From UBA7477 sp045602925 (GTDB taxonomy: Bacteria > Bacillota > Clostridia > Oscillospirales > Ruminococcaceae): a DNA stretch of 64,000 nucleotides. A program made the translations under genes and the position numbers. The stretch covers positions 1 to 64,000 of the forward strand of contig JAZSCN010000041.1 in NCBI GenBank assembly GCA_045602925.1, read 5' to 3'. Within the stretch, counting starts at the first letter, position 1. Every line of letters starts with the position of its first letter. Of this stretch, positions 40,957-49,930 are shown one piece after another. The notes beneath the pieces are model-generated. The model was not told the origin of the DNA, searched no databases, and saw nothing but the letters and a program-made list of their open reading frames with translations.

Positions 40957-41925
40957 ATGAAAGGCTTAACTAACGAACACACTAATCTTCTCACTCAGGC
41001 AAAGGCAATTATCAATGAAGTCAAAAAGGTTATTGAAGGTAAAGACGACACAATAATCAACGTACTTATAGCTATACTCTCGAAGGGACATATTCTTCTT
41101 GAAGACAATCCCGGCGTAGGAAAAACTACTCTTGCGCTAGCATTCTCAAAGGCGCTTTCGCTTGATTACAGACGTACACAGTTTACTCCTGATGTGCTGC
41201 CGAGCGATATCACGGGATATTCTGTATTCAACAAGGATAACGGCAAGTTTGAATACACTCAGGGTGCGGCTATGTGCAATCTATACCTTGCTGACGAGAT
41301 AAACAGAACCTCCAGCAAGACTCAATCTGCACTTCTCGAGATAATGGAAGAAGGCAAGGTTACTGTTGATGGAACAACCAGAGATATGCCTAAGCCTTTT
41401 ATGGTTATTGCTACGCAAAATCCTATTGGCTCTATCGGTACACAGATGCTTCCTGAGTCACAGCTTGACAGATTTCTTATGCGACTTTCTATGGGATATC
41501 CAAGCAAGGAACGTGAGGTTGCTATGCTACGTTCACGTCAGTGTTCAAACCCTCTTGATGATGTAAAGCCTGTTATTACAAAAGAAGAACTTATGAATGC
41601 ACAGAATATTGTTGAGAACGTTTTTGTTTCAGATGATGTACTTAGCTATGTTACTTTGCTTGCTGATGCTACAAGAAAATCCGATAGCATAAAGCTTGGT
41701 CTTAGCCCGAGAGGCTCACTTGCACTTTGCAGGGCTGCAAAAGCGACCGCTATTTTAAAGGGAAGAAGCTATGTTACACCTGATGATGTGTTATACGTTT
41801 TCAAGAGTGTCTCCTGCCACAGAATTGTGCTCAATCCTTCAGCTAAGATGTCAGGTCTTAGTGCTTCTTCTATTCTTGATTCTATCGCGAGCTCTGTACC
41901 TGTACCAAGAATTACCGAGGCATAA
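40957..41925 (+). CDS. MoxR-family AAA+ ATPase
   Basis: A 322-residue AAA+ chaperone-like ATPase. Walker A EDNPGVGKTTLALAFSKALS (about 50-69), RTQFTPDVLPSDITGYSVF, Walker B LADEINRTSSKTQSALLEIMEEGKVTVDG (about 110-138), and VIATQNPIGSIGTQMLPESQLDRFLMRLSMGYPS (sensor 1/arginine finger region). MoxR proteins are chaperones for membrane or metal-dependent complexes. The operon partners are DUF58 and a transglutaminase, the classic MoxR-DUF58-TGase set. ATG follows AGGAGGCAACA. Confidence 0.95.
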   Translation: MKGLTNEHTNLLTQAKAIINEVKKVIEGKDDTIINVLIAILSKGHILLEDNPGVGKTTLALAFSKALSLDYRRTQFTPDVLPSDITGYSVFNKDNGKFEYTQGAAMCNLYLADEINRTSSKTQSALLEIMEEGKVTVDGTTRDMPKPFMVIATQNPIGSIGTQMLPESQLDRFLMRLSMGYPSKEREVAMLRSRQCSNPLDDVKPVITKEELMNAQNIVENVFVSDDVLSYVTLLADATRKSDSIKLGLSPRGSLALCRAAKATAILKGRSYVTPDDVLYVFKSVSCHRIVLNPSAKMSGLSASSILDSIASSVPVPRITEA

Positions 41926-41930
41926 GCAGT

Positions 41931-43133
41931 ATGGTTATAATGGGTATATTCTACCTCATCATATTAGTTGGTGCGGTTATATTCTATGTAATGTACAAGG
42001 ACGATTTATCCTTCTACTTACTGCTTTCGGCTGTTATTATGCTTCCGATACTATTCACCTCGCTTATTATTACGAAAAGGAAGCTAAAGGTTTCGCTCAT
42101 ATGTAAAAACGATATTTGCAAGCCCGGTGCTCAATGTCCGCTTATTCTAAGAATTGAAAACAAGTCGGTGCTTATGGTATCTACCCTAAGGGTAACCATC
42201 TCATACCTCAATGCAGTTGAAGCGACAAAGAGCTATCTTAAAATAGACACGCCCGTACACTTTTTAAATACCGATGAGATATGTTTAAAGCTAGCTTCAA
42301 GCTACTGTGGAAAAATCGAAGCTAAAATAGAAAAGATACGAATATACGACCTATTCAGGCTAACCTCTATGAAGCTTAAGCCTCAAAAGGACTCGGCCTC
42401 TTTCTATGTACTGCCAAAAATGACAGCCGTTGAGCCTTCTGTTATAAACTATTCTAATCCTCTTTCGGAATCGTCGGCTTATTCAAAGCATCGTCCGGGA
42501 GATGACCCTTCTGAAATATTCGGGTTACACGAATATGTACCCGGTGATAGAATTAGTAAGGTGCACTGGAAGGTTTCTGCCAAGGAAGACAAGCTTATTG
42601 TAAAGGATTATTCACTACCACTTGGCAACAACGTTGCGATTTTTATTTGTGCATCAAATCGCAAAGATAAGAGCCCTGCTGATACCCTTTACAGCTACGA
42701 CAAGGCCATTTCGATTGCGTCTTCACTTGGTGCTTACCTTACTGAAAACGAAATAACGCACACTATGTACATAACAGACTCAGTTAGTGGACTTACCTCT
42801 TATATAATCGACTCTGAAGAAAGCTTCAGAATGTTTCTTATGTCGAGTATTTCTTCAAAGCTACATTGTGGTGACGAGCTATCTGCATACAAGGAATACG
42901 TTGCGAGCTGTGAAAGTAATACTGCTTCAAGATACTCTCACTGCTTAGTTATAGCTTCAGGTGATGCAAACGAGCTCGAAAACACGATTCTTTCTGGATA
43001 TGACTTATGCTACTCTCAGACGGTTATTCTCACTTCCCCTGCAACAAAGCAGTTCACAAGGCTACCTGAGAGCACACAGCTAATCACATTAGAAACAGAC
43101 GATTTATCTATTCTTTCCGACATTAAAATCTAA
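41931..43133 (+). CDS. DUF58-domain membrane protein
   Basis: A 400-residue protein with two membrane helices at the N-terminus (IMGIFYLIILVGAVIFYVMYK and DDLSFYLLLSAVIMLPILFTSLIITK), a beta region, and the DUF58 core with SKHRPGDDPSEIFGLHEYVPGDRISKVHWKVSAKEDKLIVKDY (about 187-230), then a VWA-like C-terminal part. The function is unknown; the family is genetically linked to MoxR and transglutaminases. It starts 5 bp after moxR. Confidence 0.92.
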   Translation: MVIMGIFYLIILVGAVIFYVMYKDDLSFYLLLSAVIMLPILFTSLIITKRKLKVSLICKNDICKPGAQCPLILRIENKSVLMVSTLRVTISYLNAVEATKSYLKIDTPVHFLNTDEICLKLASSYCGKIEAKIEKIRIYDLFRLTSMKLKPQKDSASFYVLPKMTAVEPSVINYSNPLSESSAYSKHRPGDDPSEIFGLHEYVPGDRISKVHWKVSAKEDKLIVKDYSLPLGNNVAIFICASNRKDKSPADTLYSYDKAISIASSLGAYLTENEITHTMYITDSVSGLTSYIIDSEESFRMFLMSSISSKLHCGDELSAYKEYVASCESNTASRYSHCLVIASGDANELENTILSGYDLCYSQTVILTSPATKQFTRLPESTQLITLETDDLSILSDIKI

Positions 43134-43149
43134 CTTGAAAGGTTAACAG

Positions 43150-46116
43150 ATGAAATCTCTAAAACGAAACACGCAGGCAGAATGCACCGGTGTTACGATT
43201 AGTAGCGACATCAGAATGCTTTCAAAAAATCCGCCAATTTTCCGTAGCGGAGTTATACAGATGCTTCTGATATTTCTACTGACGGTATCGTCGATTGCAA
43301 TGGGACTTAGCTACACAACTTTAGAATACAGTCTACCCATACTATGCATATTCTGTCTATTTAACACCATCATTCTTTGCAAGCCAAAGAAAAAATATTT
43401 TGCAGGTTTGGCTTATGCAATTTACGCCTTTTACGTATATATTAAGGCTGATGCAATAAAAAAAGGCTTCGGAATTCTTGTAACAGAATTCCTCAGCTTA
43501 TACAAGCTTAATCCGAGCAAATACATAGCCAGACTTGCTTCTCTACGCACAGATGCTACACAGGATGAATGCATAATGCTGATACTACTGCTTATTTCAG
43601 CTATTATGGTATTCATACTATTTGCAAGTGTATACCTAAGAAGCAACTTTCCTCTGACATTTGTTATAACCTTTGTTCTACCGGAAATCGGCTTGTTCTA
43701 CGGACTTGTACCAAACTACTTCTGGACATTCACGATACTTGCTTGCTGGATAGCGGTTTTTGCTATGCAGGTTAGTGATTACCGAGAAAACAAGAATACA
43801 AATGGCTCATTTACAAGCAATCGCTCTAAAAAGAAGTATAACTTAACTGACGCTAAGATAAAGACTTCTGCATTCGGCCAGCTTTCGGTACAAATTTGCT
43901 TAGTGACAATTGTGGCTATTACAATCTCAATTATTGGGGCTTCGGTTGCAAATTACAAGAGAAACCCAAACCTTAATATTATAAGAAATCATCTCGGCAG
44001 AGAATTCACTATTGATAGCTTTATGGAGGCTTACAAGGAAATAAAAGGCCTTGAAGACCTGCCTTTTGAAGGCACAAATGGTAATGGTGAAAATAATTAT
44101 TCCGATGTATTCGGTGGAATGTCTTTAGGAAGGTTATCGGAAAACAACGAGCTTTCATTCACGGGAAAGACGATGCTGACGATAGATTACTACCATAAAA
44201 CAAGTCTGCCAATATATCTAAGAGGCTATGCGGCCAGCACCTACAAGGATTCCTGCTGGTCAGTACCGGAAAATGATGAAATATTATCATACTTACACAA
44301 CTACCCTGAACTTACTGATTCGGTTTATGATTATCCGTATCAAATTAACACGCTACTTTTGGCTTCTAATTATTTATCAGAAAACAGAATTTCTATACCA
44401 GCATTCGCCCAAGATTCAATGACTATAACCGATGTTACCGGTAAGAGTGGATTATACTTTATGCCTTACTTTGCCAGTGATATCAGTGATAGTCCAAAAA
44501 CTCACATATATCACGATGACTATGTTGCTACGACAGATACAGTAAACTCGCACTTTTATCAACATTCTAACGAACTCGATGCAACAGAGCTATATGATCA
44601 TCTATGTTCACGCTCGAGTGTTGCGCATATGCTATCGTGTGAGCTTTTAGACCATATAAGCACATATAACCAGGAAGATGATGCTCTTACACATCTTTCT
44701 ACATATATCTTTATGAAAAACACAAGCTATGCAAAGTCATTAATAGAGTATATATGTGTTTTAGAATCAGAGGCTGATGACATATCTCACCAAATAACAG
44801 AAAATAATATTAGCTTTACACCAAGTGGTTATTCTTATGTACCAAGCAAAGAGATTCTTTACACCGATAACCCTTGCAACCCTGAACTTGAAATCTTAAA
44901 ATACGAACAAGACGAAAACAACCAATTAACGTATGTTGAAAGTATAACGCTCGGCGAATTAGTTGAGATGTTTTATAAGGATTCTTTTACTAACGAACGC
45001 GTAAATGAAAGTCTTTGCATATTCTCATATTCACTTTCTAAGTATACTAAATACATTTATGACGACAGCAGATATTTAGAGGTTAACATTGAAGTCAGCG
45101 ATAAAATTAAGCAGTATATTGAGCAGTACATCCAAGACAATTCAATGCAATATGACACTAATACTATAATTAAGGCCCTGCAACAGTATTTCTGTGACTA
45201 TTACAGCTACTCGCTTGATGTTGAAGCTACACCTGAGGGAGAAGATTTTATACAATACTTCCTAGACGAGATGGATGCCGGTTCTTGTTCATACTTTGCG
45301 AGTGCTGCGACACAGATACTACGCTACTACGGAATGCCTACGAGATATGTTGAGGGCTTTGCTATACCGTCTAACGTGACAAGCTCAACTGCGTGGAATG
45401 GTGAAACCTATCACATAGATGTTACTGATGATATGGCACATGCGTGGGTTGAATACTACGACTATAGAGTAGGCTGGGTACCGCTGGAATTCACTGTCAG
45501 TGCAACAAACGTGCCGATTAGCTCACAGACTACTACTACCACCACCACAACAACAACTACTACAACGACGCCTGCTGTTACGACACCTGATAATAGTGAT
45601 ACAAGCTCTATTACTACTACCACTTCCCAGGCTGACTCACCTGACAAAAATCCAAGCAGCAAAAACAATTCCGGTGGAAGCATACGATACGTTATCATAG
45701 CGATTTTGGTTCTTGTGCTACTAATCATTGTCTATGTTATTGCGAGGGTTAGCATCAGGAAAAAGCGCACTCTTGAGATGAACATGAGTGATAACAACTC
45801 AAACATTCTTAAGATTTACGCTAATATTCTCAAGTTACTCTGTCTTATAGACATACATAACGAGAGCAACATTACCGATTCGGCTCACGCTGATGTTCTA
45901 AGGGAACAGCTCACTCAAAGTGGTCTTGATGAAATTGCTGATAAAATCACAGAAATGTGCGAGATTGCTATATATGCTAAGATGAGTGGCGAAGAAGCTT
46001 CTATTGAGGATGCTGACAAGCTAAGGAGCTTTTATGAAAATGTAAGCTCAGCTGTTTACGCAAAGCTTAGCAAACCGGGACGTTTCAGCGCTAAATACAT
46101 TAAGATGCTTTACTAA
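43150..46116 (+). CDS. Large membrane transglutaminase-like protein (TgpA type)
   Basis: A 988-residue protein with about six N-terminal membrane helices (about 35-270), a large extracytoplasmic region, a transglutaminase-like core, a Thr-rich linker, one more helix (about 840-860) and a cytoplasmic tail of about 120 residues. Catalytic residues: Cys713 in GSCSYFASAATQILRYYGMPTRYVEGFAIP and His764 in HAWVEYYDYRVGWVPLEFT; the usual Asp of the VDPT motif is Glu here (LEF). The family is thought to act as protease or transglutaminase on cell-surface proteins. Third gene of the MoxR-DUF58 operon. Confidence 0.9.
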   Translation: MKSLKRNTQAECTGVTISSDIRMLSKNPPIFRSGVIQMLLIFLLTVSSIAMGLSYTTLEYSLPILCIFCLFNTIILCKPKKKYFAGLAYAIYAFYVYIKADAIKKGFGILVTEFLSLYKLNPSKYIARLASLRTDATQDECIMLILLLISAIMVFILFASVYLRSNFPLTFVITFVLPEIGLFYGLVPNYFWTFTILACWIAVFAMQVSDYRENKNTNGSFTSNRSKKKYNLTDAKIKTSAFGQLSVQICLVTIVAITISIIGASVANYKRNPNLNIIRNHLGREFTIDSFMEAYKEIKGLEDLPFEGTNGNGENNYSDVFGGMSLGRLSENNELSFTGKTMLTIDYYHKTSLPIYLRGYAASTYKDSCWSVPENDEILSYLHNYPELTDSVYDYPYQINTLLLASNYLSENRISIPAFAQDSMTITDVTGKSGLYFMPYFASDISDSPKTHIYHDDYVATTDTVNSHFYQHSNELDATELYDHLCSRSSVAHMLSCELLDHISTYNQEDDALTHLSTYIFMKNTSYAKSLIEYICVLESEADDISHQITENNISFTPSGYSYVPSKEILYTDNPCNPELEILKYEQDENNQLTYVESITLGELVEMFYKDSFTNERVNESLCIFSYSLSKYTKYIYDDSRYLEVNIEVSDKIKQYIEQYIQDNSMQYDTNTIIKALQQYFCDYYSYSLDVEATPEGEDFIQYFLDEMDAGSCSYFASAATQILRYYGMPTRYVEGFAIPSNVTSSTAWNGETYHIDVTDDMAHAWVEYYDYRVGWVPLEFTVSATNVPISSQTTTTTTTTTTTTTTPAVTTPDNSDTSSITTTTSQADSPDKNPSSKNNSGGSIRYVIIAILVLVLLIIVYVIARVSIRKKRTLEMNMSDNNSNILKIYANILKLLCLIDIHNESNITDSAHADVLREQLTQSGLDEIADKITEMCEIAIYAKMSGEEASIEDADKLRSFYENVSSAVYAKLSKPGRFSAKYIKMLY
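45529..45570 (+). repeat. Run of 14 threonine codons in the transglutaminase gene
   Basis: Fourteen consecutive ACN codons (ACT, ACC, ACA and ACG mixed) encode the linker between the extracytoplasmic core and the last membrane helix. Mixed codon use argues against recent slippage. Such threonine tracts are usual spacer sequences in Ruminococcaceae surface proteins. Confidence 0.9.
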
Positions 46117-46132
46117 AACTTAGGGGGACACT

Positions 46133-46561
46133 ATGTCACAATTTGAAGCAAAAATATACAAGGGAAAAGAAAACTTTGATGATGCATTCTTCATTAGAAA
46201 GACTGTATTTATGGACGAGCAAGGCTTCTTTGATGAGTTTGACGATATTGATGAAACAGCTTATCATGCTGTAATATATGATGCCGGAAAGCCGATTGGC
46301 TGTGGCAGAATCTTCTTAGATAATGGCATGGCACACCTTGGCAGAATTGCTGTTTTAAAGGAATACAGAAAGCTCGGCATTGGCAGAATAATTATGGAAA
46401 GTCTTGAGAAGGCGGCTAGTGATAACTTTGAATTCAGTCACTACGAGCTTTCGGCGCAAAAGAGAGCTATCGGCTTTTACAAGTCGGTTGGCTACGAAGA
46501 AATTGGTGAGATGTATCTTGACGAAGGATATCCACACCGAACAATGATTAAGAAAAAGTAG
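46133..46561 (+). CDS. GNAT-family N-acetyltransferase
   Basis: A 142-residue GNAT (ElaA-like). It shows KIYKGKENFDDAFFIRKTVFMDEQGF, the acetyl-CoA loop ARIAVLKEYRKLGIGRIIMESLEKAA (Q/RxxGxG/A variant RKLGIGR, about 74-95), and a C-terminal ELSAQKRAIGFYKSVGYEEIGEMYLDEGYPHRTMIK. The substrate is unknown. It follows the transglutaminase by 16 bp, behind GGGGGACACT, and is probably co-transcribed. Confidence 0.9.
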   Translation: MSQFEAKIYKGKENFDDAFFIRKTVFMDEQGFFDEFDDIDETAYHAVIYDAGKPIGCGRIFLDNGMAHLGRIAVLKEYRKLGIGRIIMESLEKAASDNFEFSHYELSAQKRAIGFYKSVGYEEIGEMYLDEGYPHRTMIKKK

Positions 46562-46583
46562 TTCTATCTTTTACACAAAAACA

Positions 46584-46622
46584 TTCACCCCCACTGCAGC
46601 TGCACAACACAGTGGGGGTGAA
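46584..46622. terminator. Bidirectional terminator between the GNAT and Gfo/Idh genes
   Basis: A 13-bp stem TTCACCCCCACTG (46584-46596) with its complement at 46610-46622 lies between two convergent stops. The minus-strand tail TGTTTTTGTG is the better one; the plus-strand tail is ACTATTACTT. Confidence 0.85.
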
Positions 46623-46625
46623 CTA

Positions 46626-47753
46626 TTACTTAATGATGCTATATTCTTCTATTTCTGCTTCGGCTTTATTATAGACTCCCTTCGGTACGTCAAAGCTTGA
46701 AGTAAGGCTTTGGGTAATGCCTGTTTCTGAAGACTCAACAACAGCGCACAAAAGCTCTACAGCGTGGGCAGCCATTGATATATCGGTGCGTGGCTTTCTT
46801 CCTTCGATGATTGAATATGCCATTTCGGCGACGCCTAAGCCTCTTGAATTATCAGAAAAATAATAAGTATTTTCAAGCTCTGTATACTCTGACTCGCCTT
46901 TTCTCATAATCATTACCTTACCACCAAAGCAATTAGGGTCCGGAAGAATTATGATTCCCTTTGTTCCATAGAAGATTATTGATGGGGTTTCGGGATAGAT
47001 GGTTCTGCCACAAAAATGCATAGTAGCGATTATGCCATTTTTAAAGATAGCGTTTGCTGTCATTATATTTTCATTTTCTATTATACACTTTTGTCCGTAA
47101 TAATCAGAGTCTTTATCTTCAACTATATATTCAGGGGTTGTATTGACAGAAAATCCACAAACCTTAGAGGCAGGGCCTAGAATCGACAGCATAGCTGTTA
47201 TATAGTATATACCTACATCAAAGCCGACTCCTCCGCCCTTCTGAGTTGTGAATCTACCGGGGGTATAGGCAGAGGTACAGTCACGGTTAAGGTTAGCGCT
47301 ACAAGACATAAGCTCGCCAATCTCGCCCATAGCTATAGCATTTTTTGCTGACTGAATGGCACTGCCCAAGAATGTATCGGGGGCACAGCCTACAAACAGC
47401 TTCTTTTCCATCGCAAGTGCAGAAAGCTCCATTGCTTGCTCAAAGCTTGTTGTAACGACCTTTTCGGTATAGACGTGCTTACCAGCTAAAAGCGACTTCT
47501 TTATAATGTCGTAATGCTCAGTTGCAGGGGTAAGATTTACGACAAGTTCAATAGATGCGTCGCTTAAAATTTCCTGTTCTGTCATTGCTTTTATGCCAAA
47601 CTGCTTAGCTCTTCTCTCTGCTGATGCACCATTTCTTGAACAGCAGCCGACTACCTCCAAGACATCAAAGCGATTTATCATATTCTGAAGATACACTTCA
47701 CTAATTTGTCCACAGCCAAAAACAGCTGTTCTTATTTTACGAAAATTATCCAT
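46626..47753 (-). CDS. Gfo/Idh/MocA-family NAD(P)-dependent oxidoreductase
   Basis: A 375-residue dehydrogenase with the N-terminal Rossmann fold (IRTAVFGCGQISEVYLQNMINRFDVLEVVGCCSRN, about 5-40), the family EKP-type motif as VYTEKVVTTS (about 96), and a C-terminal alpha/beta domain with GGGVGFDVGIYYITAMLSILG and the HAVELLCAVVESSETG tail. It probably oxidises or reduces a sugar, inositol or similar ring. Start at ATG 47753 after GAGGAGAGAGTTT; the longer frame to 47804 lacks a site and would contain the promoter. Confidence 0.88.
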   Translation of the reverse strand: MDNFRKIRTAVFGCGQISEVYLQNMINRFDVLEVVGCCSRNGASAERRAKQFGIKAMTEQEILSDASIELVVNLTPATEHYDIIKKSLLAGKHVYTEKVVTTSFEQAMELSALAMEKKLFVGCAPDTFLGSAIQSAKNAIAMGEIGELMSCSANLNRDCTSAYTPGRFTTQKGGGVGFDVGIYYITAMLSILGPASKVCGFSVNTTPEYIVEDKDSDYYGQKCIIENENIMTANAIFKNGIIATMHFCGRTIYPETPSIIFYGTKGIIILPDPNCFGGKVMIMRKGESEYTELENTYYFSDNSRGLGVAEMAYSIIEGRKPRTDISMAAHAVELLCAVVESSETGITQSLTSSFDVPKGVYNKAEAEIEEYSIIK

Positions 47754-47782
47754 AAACTCTCTCCTCAAATAATCTTGCTTAA

Positions 47783-47811
47783 ATTTTATCACACCTTTTG
47801 ACATTTTTCAA
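47783..47811 (-). promoter_or_regulatory. Sigma-A promoter of the Gfo/Idh gene
   Basis: On the minus strand, TTGAAA (47806-47811), 17-bp spacer, TAAAAT (47783-47788) with TGA before it. Confidence 0.7.
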
Positions 47812-47831
47812 GCATTTTACACAAAAATATA

Positions 47832-47860
47832 TTGACAATTGCAAAAAATAATAGTATAAT
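47832..47860 (+). promoter_or_regulatory. Sigma-A promoter of the YegP-like gene
   Basis: TTGACA (47832-47837), 17-bp spacer, TATAAT (47855-47860): a near-perfect promoter that fits strong expression of the small protein. Confidence 0.85.
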
Positions 47861-47913
47861 TGTTGTAGCTATAAAATTTAGCTTTGACTAAAATTGAACG
47901 GAGGACTTTTATC

Positions 47914-48294
47914 ATGGGAAAGTTTGTTATCAAGGCAACTAAGACAGGATTTACACTCAGCCTCAAGGCTGGAAACGGTGAAGTTATCGCTACAGGCGGA
48001 GAGGTTTTTGCTACTCTCGCTAGCTGCAAGAACAGCATCGAAAGCATCAAGAAGAACGCTGCTATCGCTAACATTGAAGACCAGACTGTAGAAGGCTACA
48101 CAAAGGAAAAGTGCCCTAAGTTTGAAATCTACACAGACAAGGCTGGCGAATTCCGCTTCCGTCTTAAGGCTAGAAACGGCGAACCAATTGCTGCAAGTGA
48201 AGGCTACAAGGCTAAGCCAAGCTGCAAGAACGGCATTGCAAGCGTAGTTAAGAACGCTCCAGATGCTGAAGTTATCGAGCCAGAAGCTGAATAA
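47914..48294 (+). CDS. YegP-family DUF1508 protein with two tandem domains
   Basis: A 126-residue protein of two homologous YegP units (about 1-55 and 62-115): GKFVIKATKTGFTLSLKAGNGEVIATGGEVFATLASCKNSIESIKKNA and PKFEIYTDKAGEFRFRLKARNGEPIAASEGYKAKPSCKNGIASVVKNA. The function of the family is unknown. The coding uses preferred codons (GCT, AAG, GGC, ATC), and the promoter and terminator are strong, so it is probably abundant. ATG 47914 follows GGAGGACTTTTATC. Confidence 0.92.
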   Translation: MGKFVIKATKTGFTLSLKAGNGEVIATGGEVFATLASCKNSIESIKKNAAIANIEDQTVEGYTKEKCPKFEIYTDKAGEFRFRLKARNGEPIAASEGYKAKPSCKNGIASVVKNAPDAEVIEPEAE

Positions 48295-48306
48295 TTAGAC
48301 TACATG

Positions 48307-48340
48307 GAACAGTCACCTACTATGGTGGCTGTTCTTTTTT
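48307..48340 (+). terminator. Rho-independent terminator of the YegP-like gene
   Basis: An 11-bp stem (GAACAGTCACC at 48307-48317 with GGTGGCTGTTC at 48324-48334, one U-G pair), 6-nt loop and a run of six T. Confidence 0.92.
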
Positions 48341-48349
48341 GCATAAAAA

Positions 48350-48373
48350 AGAGCCTACAAAAATATAGGCTCT
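48350..48373 (-). terminator. Rho-independent terminator of the lipoprotein gene
   Basis: On the minus strand, AGAGCCTA arms (48366-48373 and 48350-48357), an 8-nt loop and a TTTTTT tail directly after the stop. Confidence 0.88.
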
Positions 48374-48379
48374 AAGTTT

Positions 48380-48898
48380 TTATTCTTTTGTCAGTGAGAT
48401 AAGCTCAAGGTCTTCGATTACATCGCCGAAAATATACCAGCTACCACCTGCTTTTAGAGTTATGAGCTCCATTGGTTTTGTGCCGAATTCATCTGCGTCG
48501 ATTGCAGCGGTATAGAAAATCACATGAAGCTCATATGCTTTTTTTACATCAAGGCGCATTGAATACTCATCGGTATACTGCTTAGAGAGGCTTTCGAGCA
48601 TCTCATCGTCGAGCTTTTCAAAATCTACAATCTCGCATTTTAAAAGTGCCTGCTTACCGACTGTTTTTTCTATATCCTCGCCGAGCACTTCGACAAGCTT
48701 TTGCTCGGTGGCTTCAAATTCTTCCTTTGCACCGGGAGTAAAACAGCCAAGCAAGGAGTTTTCGTCCTTACGATTAAGTGCATTGACAAATGTAGTTATT
48801 GGAGCTTCGTACTCTAATGTTTCTCTTTCGGGTTCCCTATCAGAACAGGAACAAAGCGAAAGCACACATATTACAAGGCATAGCACAAGCTTTTTCAT
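48380..48898 (-). CDS. Small lipoprotein of unknown function (172 aa)
   Basis: The N-terminus MKKLVLCLVICVLSLCSC is a lipoprotein signal peptide with lipobox LCSC (lipidated Cys about residue 18). The mature acidic domain (about 150 residues) resembles NTF2/DUF4878-like lipoproteins, with FVNALNRKDENSLLGCFTPGAKEEFEA and GGSWYIFGDVIEDLELISL. There is no clear active site. It lies after a zinc-ribbon protein gene with a hairpin in between. It depends on LspA, which is also in this window. Confidence 0.85.
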   Translation of the reverse strand: MKKLVLCLVICVLSLCSCSDREPERETLEYEAPITTFVNALNRKDENSLLGCFTPGAKEEFEATEQKLVEVLGEDIEKTVGKQALLKCEIVDFEKLDDEMLESLSKQYTDEYSMRLDVKKAYELHVIFYTAAIDADEFGTKPMELITLKAGGSWYIFGDVIEDLELISLTKE

Positions 48899-48931
48899 TA
48901 TCTTATCACACCTTACAAGTATAAAATCGTA

Positions 48932-48955
48932 CCCCGCTGTTTAAAAACGGCGGGG
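48932..48955 (-). terminator. Probable terminator of the zinc-ribbon gene
   Basis: GC-rich inverted repeat CCCCGCTGTTT (48932-48942) with AAACGGCGGGG (48945-48955). It gives a stable stem after a longer loop than the sequence spacing suggests, and a U-containing tail on the minus strand (TACGATTTT). Confidence 0.5.
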
Positions 48956-49016
48956 CTATAATTCTATATAACGATTCTCGCAGACTAAAGTCTGCATATT
49001 AAAGATTTAATTCAGA

Positions 49017-49826
49017 TTAGAACCAATCATCAAAGTCGCCGTAGCCACCGAAGCCACCCATAAGGCTATCGAGGCCCATCATACCTGATACATTGAGAGT
49101 TCTGCAATCCTTAACCTGGAGAGATGTAACAATCCAGTCGCCGTCAACCTTGAGAACTGTACCTACAGCATCAAATGTGTCTTCGTCATCCTTACCTTCA
49201 ACAGTGATTTCGAGCTCTACTTCGTAGCCCTTAGAAACCTTGATTCCGTCATAGATAAGGTCAAGACCATCTTCGAGGTCCTCGAGGTCATCCTTGTCAA
49301 TCTTTTCCTTGTCAACTACGTCGAAGGAAATTGAGAGGCTGGAACCGAAATCTTCCTTAAGAGTGTTATATGAACTCTTTGCCTGTTCCTTATAATTATC
49401 GTAGAAATCATCCTTATCAATATCTGCTTCATCAAGAACTACGTCAATCATATCGTCTGACATAAGAGCCTGTGCGTAATCCTTACCATCCTTATCCTCG
49501 ATAGCTCCGAAGTAGCCCTTAAGAGCACCCTTATAGCCACCGCTAATGAGGTTAACAAGTACAATGACAAGAATAATAACAACAACTGCAACACAAGCAA
49601 TACCGATATATGTATTTCTCTGTGGGTTGTTCTTAAAATCGTTGAATGCCTTTGTAGTCTTTTCCTTAAGTGCGTCGAGTGGTGTTGATTCAGTAGCTGT
49701 TGCGTCATTAGCAGCAGGAGCTGGTGCTGGTGCTGCAGCAGGTGCAGCAAGCTTTGTTCCACAAGCTGTGCAGAATGTAGCATCATCGTTAAGTGATGCG
49801 CCACAAGAAGTACAGAATTTACTCAT
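49017..49826 (-). CDS. Zinc-ribbon membrane protein of unknown function (269 aa)
   Basis: An N-terminal zinc ribbon, SKFCTSCGASLNDDATFCTACGTKL (C-x2-C...C-x2-C), is followed by an Ala/Pro linker, a polar region, a membrane helix (about 78-98, YIGIACVAVVVIILVIVLVNLI) and an acidic extracytoplasmic domain with SGGYKGALKGYFGAIEDKDGKDYAQALMSDDM and a glycine-rich end (GGFGGYGDFDDWF). It is homologous to the next gene. Start at ATG 49826 after GGAGGAATTATAT. Function unknown; the ribbon faces the cytoplasm. Confidence 0.85.
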   Translation of the reverse strand: MSKFCTSCGASLNDDATFCTACGTKLAAPAAAPAPAPAANDATATESTPLDALKEKTTKAFNDFKNNPQRNTYIGIACVAVVVIILVIVLVNLISGGYKGALKGYFGAIEDKDGKDYAQALMSDDMIDVVLDEADIDKDDFYDNYKEQAKSSYNTLKEDFGSSLSISFDVVDKEKIDKDDLEDLEDGLDLIYDGIKVSKGYEVELEITVEGKDDEDTFDAVGTVLKVDGDWIVTSLQVKDCRTLNVSGMMGLDSLMGGFGGYGDFDDWF

Positions 49827-49869
49827 ATATAATTCCTCCAAATAATAAATTAGGGTTTTCCACAAAATA

Positions 49870-49898
49870 ATTATAAACTATTGTACAGTTTTTGTCAA
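49870..49898 (-). promoter_or_regulatory. Sigma-A promoter of the 269-residue zinc-ribbon gene
   Basis: On the minus strand, TTGACA (49893-49898), 17-bp spacer, TATAAT (49870-49875). Confidence 0.85.
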
Positions 49899-49930
49899 GA
49901 GCATTTACAAATATTAATATATAGTAGAAA

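Noticed and set aside
45529..45570. ACN run as phase-variable microsatellite
   Set aside because: Four different codons are mixed, so no pure short repeat for slippage; frame stays open on both sides.
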